From the IMG/VR virus record IMGVR_UViG_3300037247_000864, positions 1 to 46,265 of that record: a stretch of 46,265 nucleotides of DNA; one strand, 5' to 3'. A program made the translations under genes and the position numbers. The stretch comes from a virus. Below are positions 21,620 to 30,073 of this stretch, piece after piece. Within the stretch, counting starts at the first letter, position 1, and each line of letters begins with the position of its first letter. The notes beneath the pieces were generated by a model that worked only from the letters and a program-made list of their open reading frames with translations, was not told the DNA's origin and did no database searches.

Positions 21620-21901
21620 ATGTTACGTCATAATCGGGTTGCGCTTGCTTGGGGTATTGGGGCGGTGTTCTTTTTCTGGATGGCTCTAAGTGCGTTCACG
21701 GGAGACACCCATCAGGTTTGCGTAGGTGGGGGTGGCGTCAGTCAGGGCGCACCAGGGGGAGAGTGCTATGAGTGGGAGACGGTGGCAGGCCCTCCTGATT
21801 GGCGCGAAGGTGTTTGGTTCGCGGCGGTTCCTGTCGGCCTTACCTTCATGTTTGGATATGCGGCGGTGCAGACCTGGAAACGAGAGTCTAGGGCACGCTG
21901 A
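21620..21901 (+). CDS. Two-span membrane protein
   Basis: The gene encodes 93 residues from the ATG at 21620. Earlier in-frame starts lie inside the preceding gene. Hydrophobic helices (ALAWGIGAVFFFWMALSAF and FAAVPVGLTFMFGYAAV) flank a short loop containing two cysteines. The topology would put both ends inside. A holin is possible, but its place before the scaffold gene is unusual. The stop overlaps the next ATG as TGATG. Confidence 0.55.
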   Translation: MLRHNRVALAWGIGAVFFFWMALSAFTGDTHQVCVGGGGVSQGAPGGECYEWETVAGPPDWREGVWFAAVPVGLTFMFGYAAVQTWKRESRAR

Positions 21902-22071
21902 TGGTGACAGTCTTGAAAGAAGGCCCTCTACGGTGCGACTGCTGCGGTATTGAGCAGTTGGCCCGCGTTCAGAATGGCAAGCTCATCATCACCGACCGTC
22001 GTGGTGGTAAGCGGCACGTTCTTGTGCTGCCGCTTGACAGCAAGAAATCGGTGGTGCTAGACTCAGCTTAA
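21901..22071 (+). CDS. Tiny CxCC protein
   Basis: The gene encodes 56 residues overlapping the previous stop by one base. A CDCCG motif at residues 12-16 is followed by a strand-rich tail (RVQNGKLIITDRRGGKRHVLVLPL). The pattern recalls the front half of Com-like zinc ribbons, but the second cysteine pair is missing. Function unknown. It ends just before a hairpin and terminator. Confidence 0.6.
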   Translation: MVTVLKEGPLRCDCCGIEQLARVQNGKLIITDRRGGKRHVLVLPLDSKKSVVLDSA

Positions 22072-22080
22072 TTGAATAGC

Positions 22081-22094
22081 GACGCTTCGGCGTC
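22081..22094. terminator. UUCG-tetraloop hairpin
   Basis: GACGC-TTCG-GCGTC forms a very stable five-base stem with a UUCG loop. No U-tract follows directly, so it may act together with the second hairpin 16 bases downstream or stabilise the 3' end of the upstream message. Confidence 0.5.
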
Positions 22095-22110
22095 CACCTA
22101 GCGGTCTTGA

Positions 22111-22158
22111 GGCCCTGAAAGCGGCACGGGATGTGCCCTTCGGGGTCTTTTCTTTTTT
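22111..22158 (+). terminator. Intrinsic terminator before the scaffold gene
   Basis: GGCAC and GTGCC form an inner stem at about 22123-22137. The flanking GGCCCTGAAAG and CTTCGGGGTC extend it with wobble pairs. The run TCTTTTCTTTTTT follows directly. The whole fits a rho-independent terminator and separates the terminase-portal block from the capsid block. Confidence 0.65.
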
Positions 22159-22170
22159 GGGAGGAAACCG

Positions 22171-23049
22171 ATGGCTGAAGACACCGCGCTGGACACGCCG
22201 CTGATCGGCGGAGACAGCCCGCCCCAGCCGTTAAACGGGGCCACTGAGACTGCCACGGCTCAGGCTGACCCGCCCGCAGAGCCGCAGACAGACGGCGAGG
22301 CGGACGCCAAGGGTGGCGAGGAAGAGGTTGACTACAAGACCAAGTTTGAGGCCGCCGATCAGGAGTTGGCGAAACTCAGGCTTGACCGCAAGTCCGAGCA
22401 GGTCGGCCGACAGCGAACCGCCGAGCGGGACGCGAAGATGGACGAAATCCTGGATGGCCAAAAGGCTGTCATGGATAGCAATGCGGCGCTCATCAAGGCA
22501 CTTAACTCGGGAGAGACCGATGCGCTGCCGGCGGAACTGGAGACGATAACCCAGGATAGCCGGAGTCGCACATCAATGTCACGCATACGAGTGCAGGCGC
22601 AAGGACTGTTGGAGGCCCTGACGGACATTGGCAAGGACGAGGATGGCAACACCGTCGTGGACATCCAGCAGGACGAGCGTTTCGCCACCGTGCGGGACAA
22701 CTGGAACAGAATCAGCGGGGACGCCGCCCTAGAGCCCTCGGAAAAACTGGCTCAACTTTCTCGAGTCGTCACCCAGGCGAATGTGGCTATGAGGGGGATT
22801 GACCGTCAGTTGGCTAAGAAGGCGATAGAGGACGCGAAGAACGCTGGTGAGACTGAGCGCAAGAAGGCGCTGGAGGAAACGGGCCTGCTGGACACCGACA
22901 CGGGTGGCAGGACGGGACCCAGCGAGGGCTCCGTACAGGCCCTGATCGGGAAGTTCAACACTGGCGCGCGTGTGAATAAGGCCGAGCAAACACGAATAGA
23001 CGAACACTTAGAGGCGCTGGACGATACGCCTGGTAGCGCCCTGGGCTAG
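22171..23049 (+). CDS. Capsid scaffold protein
   Basis: The gene encodes 292 residues directly upstream of the major capsid gene, the usual place. The first 55 residues are acidic and disordered. A long coiled coil follows (YKTKFEAADQELAKLRLDRKSEQVGRQ and onward), then helical bundles and a Gly-rich end. Composition and order are typical of phage scaffolds, which shape the procapsid and are then removed. A GGGAGG site is present after the terminator. Confidence 0.75.
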   Translation: MAEDTALDTPLIGGDSPPQPLNGATETATAQADPPAEPQTDGEADAKGGEEEVDYKTKFEAADQELAKLRLDRKSEQVGRQRTAERDAKMDEILDGQKAVMDSNAALIKALNSGETDALPAELETITQDSRSRTSMSRIRVQAQGLLEALTDIGKDEDGNTVVDIQQDERFATVRDNWNRISGDAALEPSEKLAQLSRVVTQANVAMRGIDRQLAKKAIEDAKNAGETERKKALEETGLLDTDTGGRTGPSEGSVQALIGKFNTGARVNKAEQTRIDEHLEALDDTPGSALG

Positions 23050-23061
23050 GAGTAACCAGAC

Positions 23062-23934
23062 ATGGCGAGTACAACCACAGATGCCCTGAACGACTCGATG
23101 GACGTGACCCTGGCACAAGCTAGACGCACGCGAGAGCACGAGCCCGGCTTCCAGAGGACGGTGCTAAATGTCACGCTCATGGAGGGCTCTGGCCTCAACT
23201 GGCGTGAAGCACTCTACGTCCAGCTTAACGCCTTCGCGGTCGGCGAAGACCAGGAGTTCGACAATCCCGAGACGATTACCGATACGCTCATTAGCTTTCG
23301 GCCGCAAGGTATGGTTGTCCAATACTTCCTGCTCGACGAGGTAGCGCGGCGCATGTCCAAGCGAGGGTTCTCCCTGCTCGGACCTCTGGGCCAAGAGGCC
23401 ATTGAGCGACGCAAGGATGAGGACGGCCTGGCCACTCTGGACAGCTTTACCAATGTGCTGGGCACCGCGAACACCACGCCTCAGTCCGGTCACATATCGG
23501 CGGGCGTGTCTCGCATCGTTGGGAATACCACTGAGCCCGGAGCGGGGCCGTATCATGCCACCAACCACCCGTTCATCATCAAGGACCTTCAGGACGAGAT
23601 TGTGGCTGCGCTTGGTACAGCCGCTCTTCCCGAAGGCCCCACCGCACAGGTGATGAAGGGTGGGTTTATGGCTGTGGGAGTGCTGTTCTTGGCGCGAGTC
23701 AATATGGCAGGCAACTTGGCCATCGACTCCAACACTGATGCCAAAGGGGGCATCTACGGCGAGGGCGGCGTGGTGATGGTGCAGGGCGCATCGCCCACGA
23801 TGGTCGCGGTCAGGAACGAGAAGCGCGGCCTGGGCGGGTCGGACATCATCCACCGCGACCAGTACGTGTACGGCATCAGGAACCAGAACTGGGGCTTTGA
23901 GTGGATAGGCGATGCGACCGCACCCACAAGTTGA
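23062..23934 (+). CDS. Major capsid protein (probable HK97 fold)
   Basis: The gene encodes 290 residues. Placed after the scaffold, it starts with a helical arm rich in Arg and Glu (AQARRTREHEPGFQR). It then shows alternating strands and helices (MVVQYFLLDEVARRMSKRGF, GGFMAVGVLFLARVNMAGNLAI, GGIYGEGGVVMVQGASP), consistent with an HK97-like capsid fold. There is no cleavage signal that I can define. Its position, size and composition make this the best capsid candidate. Confidence 0.8.
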   Translation: MASTTTDALNDSMDVTLAQARRTREHEPGFQRTVLNVTLMEGSGLNWREALYVQLNAFAVGEDQEFDNPETITDTLISFRPQGMVVQYFLLDEVARRMSKRGFSLLGPLGQEAIERRKDEDGLATLDSFTNVLGTANTTPQSGHISAGVSRIVGNTTEPGAGPYHATNHPFIIKDLQDEIVAALGTAALPEGPTAQVMKGGFMAVGVLFLARVNMAGNLAIDSNTDAKGGIYGEGGVVMVQGASPTMVAVRNEKRGLGGSDIIHRDQYVYGIRNQNWGFEWIGDATAPTS

Positions 23935-23997
23935 TTTCGTTTCCTCAGTAATTACCCATTAGCCGCCTGAGAAGCGGATGGGAAGGAGAAACAAGAA

Positions 23998-24741
23998 ATG
24001 GCGAGAGGTTCTTTCGGAAGAACACGAGCGTTCCAAGACTTCCTCAACACCTTTGAGGATGTGACCTGGGCCTCCACCTCTGTAGACCTGGGCGAGGGCT
24101 GGTTCATGGTGTCCGTCAACGAGGGCACTCTAAACGATGTCACCGACGAGTCCGGTGGGGTGCAGCAGTTCCTGACCGACACGGGTTCCGCCGACAACGT
24201 CGTGCTGGCATCCGGCCTATATCGACCCGCTGACGGGGAGTTGAACACCGAGTCACGGTTCAAGGTGGCTGACGATATTTTGAACACGGCCATCTACGCT
24301 GGATTCACCGAGACACTGGCGCTGGACACTCCGGTAATGCCCGCCGAGTTCTCCACCACCACCATGACCCACAACGGCACTGGAGGCATGACGGGCTTCA
24401 ACTGGGACTCGGACGCCACTGACAATGACTTCAGAGCCCTGATGGGCGATGCAGGCGCAGCGGCGGCATCGTCCGGTGACGGGACCCGTCTCGATAAGGG
24501 CGCCTGGGTTGTCAATGAGTATGCCGTGCTTCAGGTAGCGTTGGGACCGTCAGGGTCAGGCATCTGTCGGGCAGGACTCACCGATGGTAACGAGCTCTCC
24601 ATCGTGCAGACGTATACCGAAGGCCTCACCAACACTGACCTCTTCTACGCCATCCTGATGTGTGAGACCCGTACCGGCGCGGCCCTTGAGTTCGAGGTCG
24701 ACTACGTGTACGCGAGCGGCGGACGCAACTGGACGGTGTAG
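23998..24741 (+). CDS. Probable head decoration or fibre protein, strand-rich
   Basis: The gene encodes 247 residues, dominated by beta segments and Asp, Gly and Thr (GEGWFMVSVNEGTLNDVTDESGG; LFYAILMCETRTGAALEFEVDYVYASGGRNWTV). The ending resembles jelly-roll or lectin-like folds found in phage head fibres. It lies directly after the capsid gene with a GGAGAAA site. A short CCGC/GCGG hairpin sits in the gap before it. Confidence 0.55.
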   Translation: MARGSFGRTRAFQDFLNTFEDVTWASTSVDLGEGWFMVSVNEGTLNDVTDESGGVQQFLTDTGSADNVVLASGLYRPADGELNTESRFKVADDILNTAIYAGFTETLALDTPVMPAEFSTTTMTHNGTGGMTGFNWDSDATDNDFRALMGDAGAAAASSGDGTRLDKGAWVVNEYAVLQVALGPSGSGICRAGLTDGNELSIVQTYTEGLTNTDLFYAILMCETRTGAALEFEVDYVYASGGRNWTV

Positions 24742-24743
24742 GC

Positions 24744-25037
24744 TTGGTAAGCAAGGTTATTCCTATTGGCGGTGGAAGCCGCCTGCACGTCCCAGCGCAT
24801 CTGCGTGGGCGCACGCCCTGGGGTGAGATAGAGATAACCCGAACGATGGTGACGCTGGCCAATGCGAAGGACCGCAAGCTAGTGTTCACGTTCCCCGACA
24901 AGGGGGTAGGCTACGTCATCTCGAGCCCGAAGGAGTTAAGAGGTCTGATAGAGCGCTTGGAGTCAGTGGAGTTGGAACTGTTCGACCAGGGCGGTAAGAA
25001 CATGGCCCAGGCGCTCCGGAAAGACATAACTGGTTAG
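24744..25037 (+). CDS. Hypothetical virion-region protein
   Basis: The gene encodes 97 residues from a TTG at 24744, two bases after the previous stop. A later in-frame ATG at 24846 is an alternative. The first part is strand-rich and basic; the second is a helix (LRGLIERLESVELELFDQGGKNMAQALRK). Not recognised. A minor head or connector protein is possible by position. Confidence 0.55.
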   Translation: MVSKVIPIGGGSRLHVPAHLRGRTPWGEIEITRTMVTLANAKDRKLVFTFPDKGVGYVISSPKELRGLIERLESVELELFDQGGKNMAQALRKDITG

Positions 25038-25081
25038 GTCCCTTAGTTCAGGTGCGGCCCAGATCGCACTAGGAGGATAAG

Positions 25082-25804
25082 ATGCCCCCCAATAACCCAA
25101 TCTATCGCGGGTGGTGGCTCAACAGACCCAACTCTTCGCTTGACCTCTACGTGGGGTTCGGCGGGGCTAGCGACCCCGTTGAGGTTTTCCAGACCAGCAC
25201 GACCGGCCTGCTCTTTGCTGGCACACGGACGCTGCGGATGGGCACCTCGGGATCACCGCTGACGGTCACTACGGGCTCTCCGTATCTGACCGCATACACG
25301 ACCAGCTCGTCTACGACTGGCACGAGCGTAGAGCCCGTCCTGTTCAACCATGTGATGACTGGCGCAGGCGGCGTGGGTGGTCGAGTGGCCATCAGGATGG
25401 AGACCAACGTAGCTCTTGGCGGCTGGGCCAATGCTTTGAGAGTTCTGGTGGACCGCAAGACCAACGGGCGCGCCACTGGCCTGATGTCGGTAATCAACGC
25501 CGAGATGGTCTTCCCCGCCAGCTCAATCGGCGCAGGCACAACCTGCATCTACGAGTGCGAGATCGTCATGCCCACGAGCTTTGTCGGGGATGGCTCGCCC
25601 ATATCGGTGATGTACATCGAGGCCAGCGGGGCCACCAAGGCGCAGTTCGATACCAATGGGTTCCTTTTCGATATCGCGGGCGTAACGGCTGGGTCTGAGA
25701 AGTTCTGGGACACCTCTGCATCTGCGGCGGCGGGTGACAACACCATCCGGATACGGGTGAACGGCGCTACCAAATACATCCTGGTAGCTGACGACAACAA
25801 CTAA
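25082..25804 (+). CDS. Probable capsid-surface or fibre protein, strand-rich
   Basis: The gene encodes 240 residues with a perfect AGGAGG. It is rich in Thr, Ser and Gly (LFAGTRTLRMGTSGSPLTVTTGS), with regular beta strands through the rest and no cysteine motif beyond one isolated pair. It resembles metagenomic phage structural proteins of the head-decoration kind. It overlaps the next gene as TAATG. Confidence 0.55.
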   Translation: MPPNNPIYRGWWLNRPNSSLDLYVGFGGASDPVEVFQTSTTGLLFAGTRTLRMGTSGSPLTVTTGSPYLTAYTTSSSTTGTSVEPVLFNHVMTGAGGVGGRVAIRMETNVALGGWANALRVLVDRKTNGRATGLMSVINAEMVFPASSIGAGTTCIYECEIVMPTSFVGDGSPISVMYIEASGATKAQFDTNGFLFDIAGVTAGSEKFWDTSASAAAGDNTIRIRVNGATKYILVADDNN

Positions 25805-26181
25805 TGGAGCTTCAGAACGGCGAGGTTTGGGCAGCTTGGGAGCCACTCAGCAAACTGCTGGAAAAAGAGTGGCCCGTGAAGGTCAGCTACAAGCTGGCCC
25901 AGATGGCGCGGTTGCTGCGTGAGGAATATGACCTCATCGAGCAGGTCAGGTCGGGGCTCATCAAGAAATATGGCACTGAGAATGGCGCCAACCAGGTGAG
26001 CGTCGACCCCGAAAGCGAACAGATGCCTAAGTTCATCCTGGAGTACAACGAGCTGATGGAGGGGGCGGTGGAGATAGCCTTCACAAAGAAGGTCGTGCTC
26101 CCAGCAACGGCGGATGGACAGGAGATTCAGGTGGAGCCCCTTGTCTTGATGGCTCTCGACAAGTTCGTGACGGTGGAGTAG
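25804..26181 (+). CDS. Helical virion-region protein, DUF1617-like
   Basis: The gene encodes 125 residues, helical. The pattern is LPVKVSYKLAQMARLLREEYDLIEQVRSGLIKKYG near residues 24-58, then a polar segment and a C-terminal LVLMALDKF helix. This recalls the DUF1617 family of small phage proteins, whose role is unknown. The resemblance is by pattern only. Confidence 0.5.
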   Translation: MELQNGEVWAAWEPLSKLLEKEWPVKVSYKLAQMARLLREEYDLIEQVRSGLIKKYGTENGANQVSVDPESEQMPKFILEYNELMEGAVEIAFTKKVVLPATADGQEIQVEPLVLMALDKFVTVE

Positions 26182-26660
26182 TGGCTACCAGAGCTCTGGA
26201 CAGCCCGGTCCTAATGGTCACCAAGGACGAGAAGTGCCTTTGGCTGAAGGAAGAGGACAGGTTGGCGCCGCCGAGTTACCAGAAATGGCATCGGTTCCAG
26301 GAGATCAGAGTGATGAGGGGTGAACGCCCCGCGACGTTCACATGGGACATGGGGCCGCGGGAGAGATACAACCGTGCTGCGCTCTTCGTGCCTACCGGGA
26401 TAACTCATCTCCACAATGGCGACAGGCTGGCCTCGGATGAGAACGTGCCATGGGAGCAAGTACAGCGTTACGAGCCTCTGTATCGCGTGGGCGAGGTGAT
26501 GGATATGGCGGACGAGCTTCGGGTAGAAGCCCCGGATGAAGACCTGTTGCCGCCACCTAGGGACTTGATTCAAGAATACGTGAACAGGGCCGAGGAGATA
26601 GAGAGGTGGCGGACGTACCGCTCCACGTTCGGTCCTGGAGGAAATCTGGTGAGGAACTAG
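26181..26660 (+). CDS. Hypothetical virion-region protein
   Basis: The gene encodes 159 residues from a GTG overlapping the previous stop as TAGTG. It has a strand-rich N-terminus (SPVLMVTKDEKCLWLKEEDRL) and a helical acidic C-terminus (DLIQEYVNRAEEIERWRTY). No family is recognised. It sits in the block of genes between capsid and tail proteins. Confidence 0.6.
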   Translation: MATRALDSPVLMVTKDEKCLWLKEEDRLAPPSYQKWHRFQEIRVMRGERPATFTWDMGPRERYNRAALFVPTGITHLHNGDRLASDENVPWEQVQRYEPLYRVGEVMDMADELRVEAPDEDLLPPPRDLIQEYVNRAEEIERWRTYRSTFGPGGNLVRN

Positions 26661-26661
26661 C

Positions 26662-27393
26662 ATGACGACAGAACAAGAGCAGGCGGTTGCTGGATTCTTG
26701 GGCGAGGAAGTGCCGGCGCCAGTTGGCGACTTCCCCATGCAGCCTGGGCAGACACTTGCCTCTTCCGTGGGTGGCCAGCCGATTGGCGCCAAGGTCACGG
26801 AGGTGGACAGAGGGCGCTGGATAAAGTTCTACAACACTCGCACTGGGGATTCCTCGAAAACGAACGTAGTCCATCGGCCATTCTTTGACCCGGCCAATCC
26901 AAGGGCATGGAGGTGGAGTGACGGCACGATGATGTGCTCCCTTACTCCGCCCATCGGGATAACCCCCGCACGAGGCGAGTTCATCTGCCGGTTGCATCCC
27001 AATTACGAGAAGCGGGCGTACTACGACGAGATTGGCCTACGAGGCAAGGGGTGCTTCGAGGCCGGCGGCGGCAAAGAGGGAATCCCGTCTGAGTTCGATG
27101 TTCATCTCCACATGGAAAAGCGGCATCGGCGCGAGTGGGCCCTCATCAAAGAGGATGAGTTGCGACGTGAGAGGCTGGACGAACGAGAGTGGCAGCGCAC
27201 CTTGTTGCTGATGGCTAGAGGTGAGGCTCCTGTTGGGGCTAGTGCCCCATCCACGGCGGTCGCCACCAAGTCTGAAAAACCCAAGCAGTCCGTCACCTGT
27301 GGGCAGTGCCCAGAGGTGTTCGAGGGTGGCACGGTGATGATCGCCCAGAACAAACTGAAGAGCCATGTCAGGAAGGAGCACTCTGACTCGTGA
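26662..27393 (+). CDS. Virion-region protein with two C2H2-like zinc fingers
   Basis: The gene encodes 243 residues. Near the C-terminus it has C-G-Q-C-x18-H-x4-H (CGQCPEVF...HVRKEH), a C2H2-like finger with a long loop. Before it, CRLH...GKGC...VHLHMEKRHRREW has two Cys and H-x4-H and may be a second finger. Finger motifs are unusual in a structural block. A DNA- or host-interacting role is possible, but it could simply be a metal-stabilised connector. Confidence 0.5.
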   Translation: MTTEQEQAVAGFLGEEVPAPVGDFPMQPGQTLASSVGGQPIGAKVTEVDRGRWIKFYNTRTGDSSKTNVVHRPFFDPANPRAWRWSDGTMMCSLTPPIGITPARGEFICRLHPNYEKRAYYDEIGLRGKGCFEAGGGKEGIPSEFDVHLHMEKRHRREWALIKEDELRRERLDEREWQRTLLLMARGEAPVGASAPSTAVATKSEKPKQSVTCGQCPEVFEGGTVMIAQNKLKSHVRKEHSDS

Positions 27394-27740
27394 CTGCGCG
27401 AATTATCCCGTTCTACGACGAGACGGCAGATGAGACAGTCGCGGCCATTGCGACGGCAGGCATGATGCTGCATTTCGTCGAGGTCAGCAACGTGGACAAC
27501 GACAGCTACTTCCTCCAGTTGTTCAATGTAGCGGCGACGACAGACGTAACCCTCGGCACCACAACGCCGACACAGTCCTTTTTGATTCCCGCAGGAAACG
27601 GAACCCTCCACGGTGCGATGGACAAAGTTTTCGATCCGCCCATTGATTTCACGTTGGGGCTCAGCTACGCCATTACGACCACGGCTGGCGGCAACACAGG
27701 TCCGACAACCGCGATGGCCCTCAATGCTGGGTATCGATAG
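27390..27740 (+). CDS. Strand-rich structural protein
   Basis: The gene encodes 116 residues from a GTG that overlaps the preceding stop. It is Thr- and Ala-rich with beta alternation (VEVSNVDNDSYFLQLFNVAATTDVTLG; LGLSYAITTTAGGNTGP). It is likely a small tail or head decoration protein. No family recognised. Confidence 0.55.
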   Translation: MTARIIPFYDETADETVAAIATAGMMLHFVEVSNVDNDSYFLQLFNVAATTDVTLGTTTPTQSFLIPAGNGTLHGAMDKVFDPPIDFTLGLSYAITTTAGGNTGPTTAMALNAGYR

Positions 27741-27742
27741 GT

Positions 27743-28381
27743 GTGCCGTACTACTATCCGCCGCCTATTGAGTGGATACACCTACATGAGTTTGGGGCTT
27801 GGGTCACGTCAGCCAATTCGGGTACAGGGGCTTCGGGTGGTAAAACCCATTCGATGCAGGTTGTCACAGGATCGACGGCAGGCTCAGAGGCCGAATGGCA
27901 TTCAGCCGATGAGGACATGGGGTGGTCGATTGGCTCAGCCTTCGATGTCATTAACTGGGCAAAGGAAGCCCGACTTCACTTCACCTTCTCCAGTGTGGCG
28001 AATACCACAAATGGCGTCACAACGTTTACATGGGGCAAGGCATCAATCTATATCGGAGTGCTCACCGATAAGGGCATTGGCATCGAGATCGACAACCTGG
28101 CCCTCAGAGGCATCGTGCATGACGGGACTGACTTGAAAACGGTTAACCTCAACACGACCCTGGTTGACAACCAGGTTTACGGCATCGAGGTTGTGTCTTC
28201 TGGAAACGGCAATGCCCAATGGTTTCTGGACGGAATCTTGGTCGGTACGGCAGTTGGTGAGGGGCCAAGCGCAGCGGGTCCAACGAGCGGGACTAGCTTC
28301 ATGCTCGACGCGACCAACGGCGCGGACTCAGCAACGCAGTCCGCGCAGGGTCACGGACTCAGAGTCTATCTGGCTCCGTGA
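27743..28381 (+). CDS. Probable lectin-like fold structural protein
   Basis: The gene encodes 212 residues from a GTG at 27743. The body has an alternating-strand pattern ending FLDGILVGTAVGEGPSA, as in LamG or concanavalin-like carbohydrate-binding domains. The first residues MPYYYPPPIEW resemble the starts of the next two genes (MPFYSPETP, MPFFSPGTP). This suggests a shared attachment segment. A receptor- or glycan-binding surface protein is inferred. Confidence 0.5.
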   Translation: MPYYYPPPIEWIHLHEFGAWVTSANSGTGASGGKTHSMQVVTGSTAGSEAEWHSADEDMGWSIGSAFDVINWAKEARLHFTFSSVANTTNGVTTFTWGKASIYIGVLTDKGIGIEIDNLALRGIVHDGTDLKTVNLNTTLVDNQVYGIEVVSSGNGNAQWFLDGILVGTAVGEGPSAAGPTSGTSFMLDATNGADSATQSAQGHGLRVYLAP

Positions 28382-28393
28382 AGTTTATATCTG

Positions 28394-28819
28394 ATGCCTT
28401 TCTACTCGCCCGAGACGCCCATAATGGTCGAGCTCGCGTCAGACGTCACCCACACTCAGAGCAGTACCAACCTCGAGGATGTCACGGGGATGTCTTTCCC
28501 CGTCGTGAGTGGTGGGACGTACAGTTGGATACTGTTCCTTCTTCACAACACCTCGGCCGCCGCCGACATAGACGTCGCTTATTCTGTGCCCGCTGGCGCA
28601 GGCCGCCACTCAGGCACAGTCCTAAGCGGCACTGCCACAGGACTTACTGCTAAAATACAACTTATTGGTGCCGGCGCAGATGCTACCTCTTTCTGTTGGG
28701 CGCACTACCAACCCACCGCCGACGGCACTATCCAGCTTCGGTTCGCACAACGCGGGTCAGAGGCCTCCGACACCAAGGTCCTTGATGGCACTACCCTCAT
28801 CGTGTGGCGCTCGGCCTAA
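28394..28819 (+). CDS. Strand-rich structural protein with shared N-terminal motif
   Basis: The gene encodes 141 residues starting MPFYSPETP, followed by a beta-sandwich-like sequence rich in Thr, Ala and Gly (TGLTAKIQLIGAGADATSF). There is no enzymatic motif. Its N-terminal motif is shared with the genes on either side, so the three may dock to the same site. Confidence 0.55.
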   Translation: MPFYSPETPIMVELASDVTHTQSSTNLEDVTGMSFPVVSGGTYSWILFLLHNTSAAADIDVAYSVPAGAGRHSGTVLSGTATGLTAKIQLIGAGADATSFCWAHYQPTADGTIQLRFAQRGSEASDTKVLDGTTLIVWRSA

Positions 28820-28831
28820 AGCAGTGCCGAA

Positions 28832-30073
28832 ATGCCTTTCTTCTCGCCTGGGACGCCCGAGGTTGACTACTCAGACAACCACCACATTGACGCCTTTGGG
28901 CGACTGCGTGTCTCGGAGCCCGTAAACCTCTGGACATCCACATTCCAGCACAACCTGCACCCCCTGTTCTTCAATGAGACCACGGCAAACAATGGTTCAG
29001 TCACCCATCTGCCGAACGAGTCCGCAGCTGCACTGGCAGTCGCTACAGACAATGGCTCTAAGGCCATCTTGCAGACCTTTGAGTACTTCCAATACCAGCC
29101 TGGTAAGTCTCATACCATAGCGATGACATTTGTGGCCGACTCGCAGCAGGCCAACACGGACGTGCGAATCGGCTACTTCGATGACGACAACGGTATCTTC
29201 CTGGAGCTTACAGGAGCCTCGACCATCAACCTGGTGCGGCGAACCAAGACCTCCGGTTCGGTGGTGAACAACAAGGTGGCCCAGGCCAGTTGGAACATTG
29301 ATCCGTTCGACGGCACGGGGCCATCAGGGGTGACGATAGACCTGACCCTGGGCCAAATCCTCTGGATAGACCTGCAGTGGCTCTCCCTGGGGCGTATCAG
29401 GGTGGGGTTCGACATTGATGGTGTCCTTTTCTACGCCCACCAGTTTCTTGTTGCTAACGTTCTTACTGTCCCGTCGCTCACAACGGGCAACCTGCCCGTG
29501 CGCTGGGAGATAGTCAATACCGGCGTGGCGTCCGCAACCAAGACGCTCACCGCTATTTGCTCAACGGTGTTTTCTGAGGGCGGGGCCAGCTTTGAGTTAG
29601 GACACGCCTTTGCAGGTGGCAACGGCGCTACCTTCAGAACAGGTATTGGGACCACTGCTATCCCGATCTTCTCACTACGGCCTGCAACCACGTTCAATAG
29701 CATTACCAATCGGATCAAGGTAAGACTCTCCAACTTGGATATTTTTGCCGATGACAGCATGCTGTGGCAGATTATCTACAAGCCGACCAGCATTACTGAC
29801 GCCACCTTTGCAGTTGGTCCTGTCGCTCACTCGTCTGTAGAGGTAGATATTGCAGGCACGGCCATAGTGGGCGGCATTATAGCCGCCAGCGGTTATATTG
29901 CTGCAAGCAATAAGGGCGGTCTGGCTTCAGCAGTGGATCTAGGATCGAAGTATCCCTTCTTTTTAGATGCTGCCGGCACGGGTCAGGGAAACAGTTTCTC
30001 AGTGACCGTCCAGACTCTGGGTGGGACAAACAAGCAGGCGGCAGGGACGGCCAACTGGACTGAAATACGATGA
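28832..30073 (+). CDS. Virion structural protein with DAFGRLRVSEP motif
   Basis: The gene encodes 413 residues. The motif HHIDAFGRLRVSEPVNLW near residue 17 is widespread in tailed-phage virion proteins of unknown exact role. The rest is beta-rich: ITNRIKVRLSNLDIFADD, SSVEVDIAGTAIVGGIIA. It begins MPFFSPGTP, like its neighbours. It overlaps the next gene by four bases. Confidence 0.65.
   Translation: MPFFSPGTPEVDYSDNHHIDAFGRLRVSEPVNLWTSTFQHNLHPLFFNETTANNGSVTHLPNESAAALAVATDNGSKAILQTFEYFQYQPGKSHTIAMTFVADSQQANTDVRIGYFDDDNGIFLELTGASTINLVRRTKTSGSVVNNKVAQASWNIDPFDGTGPSGVTIDLTLGQILWIDLQWLSLGRIRVGFDIDGVLFYAHQFLVANVLTVPSLTTGNLPVRWEIVNTGVASATKTLTAICSTVFSEGGASFELGHAFAGGNGATFRTGIGTTAIPIFSLRPATTFNSITNRIKVRLSNLDIFADDSMLWQIIYKPTSITDATFAVGPVAHSSVEVDIAGTAIVGGIIAASGYIAASNKGGLASAVDLGSKYPFFLDAAGTGQGNSFSVTVQTLGGTNKQAAGTANWTEIR

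Noticed and set aside
20749-21621. Minus-strand frame of 290 residues near the end of the giant virion protein
   Set aside because: Antisense to a well-ordered domain, with no motif and no neighbour on that strand.
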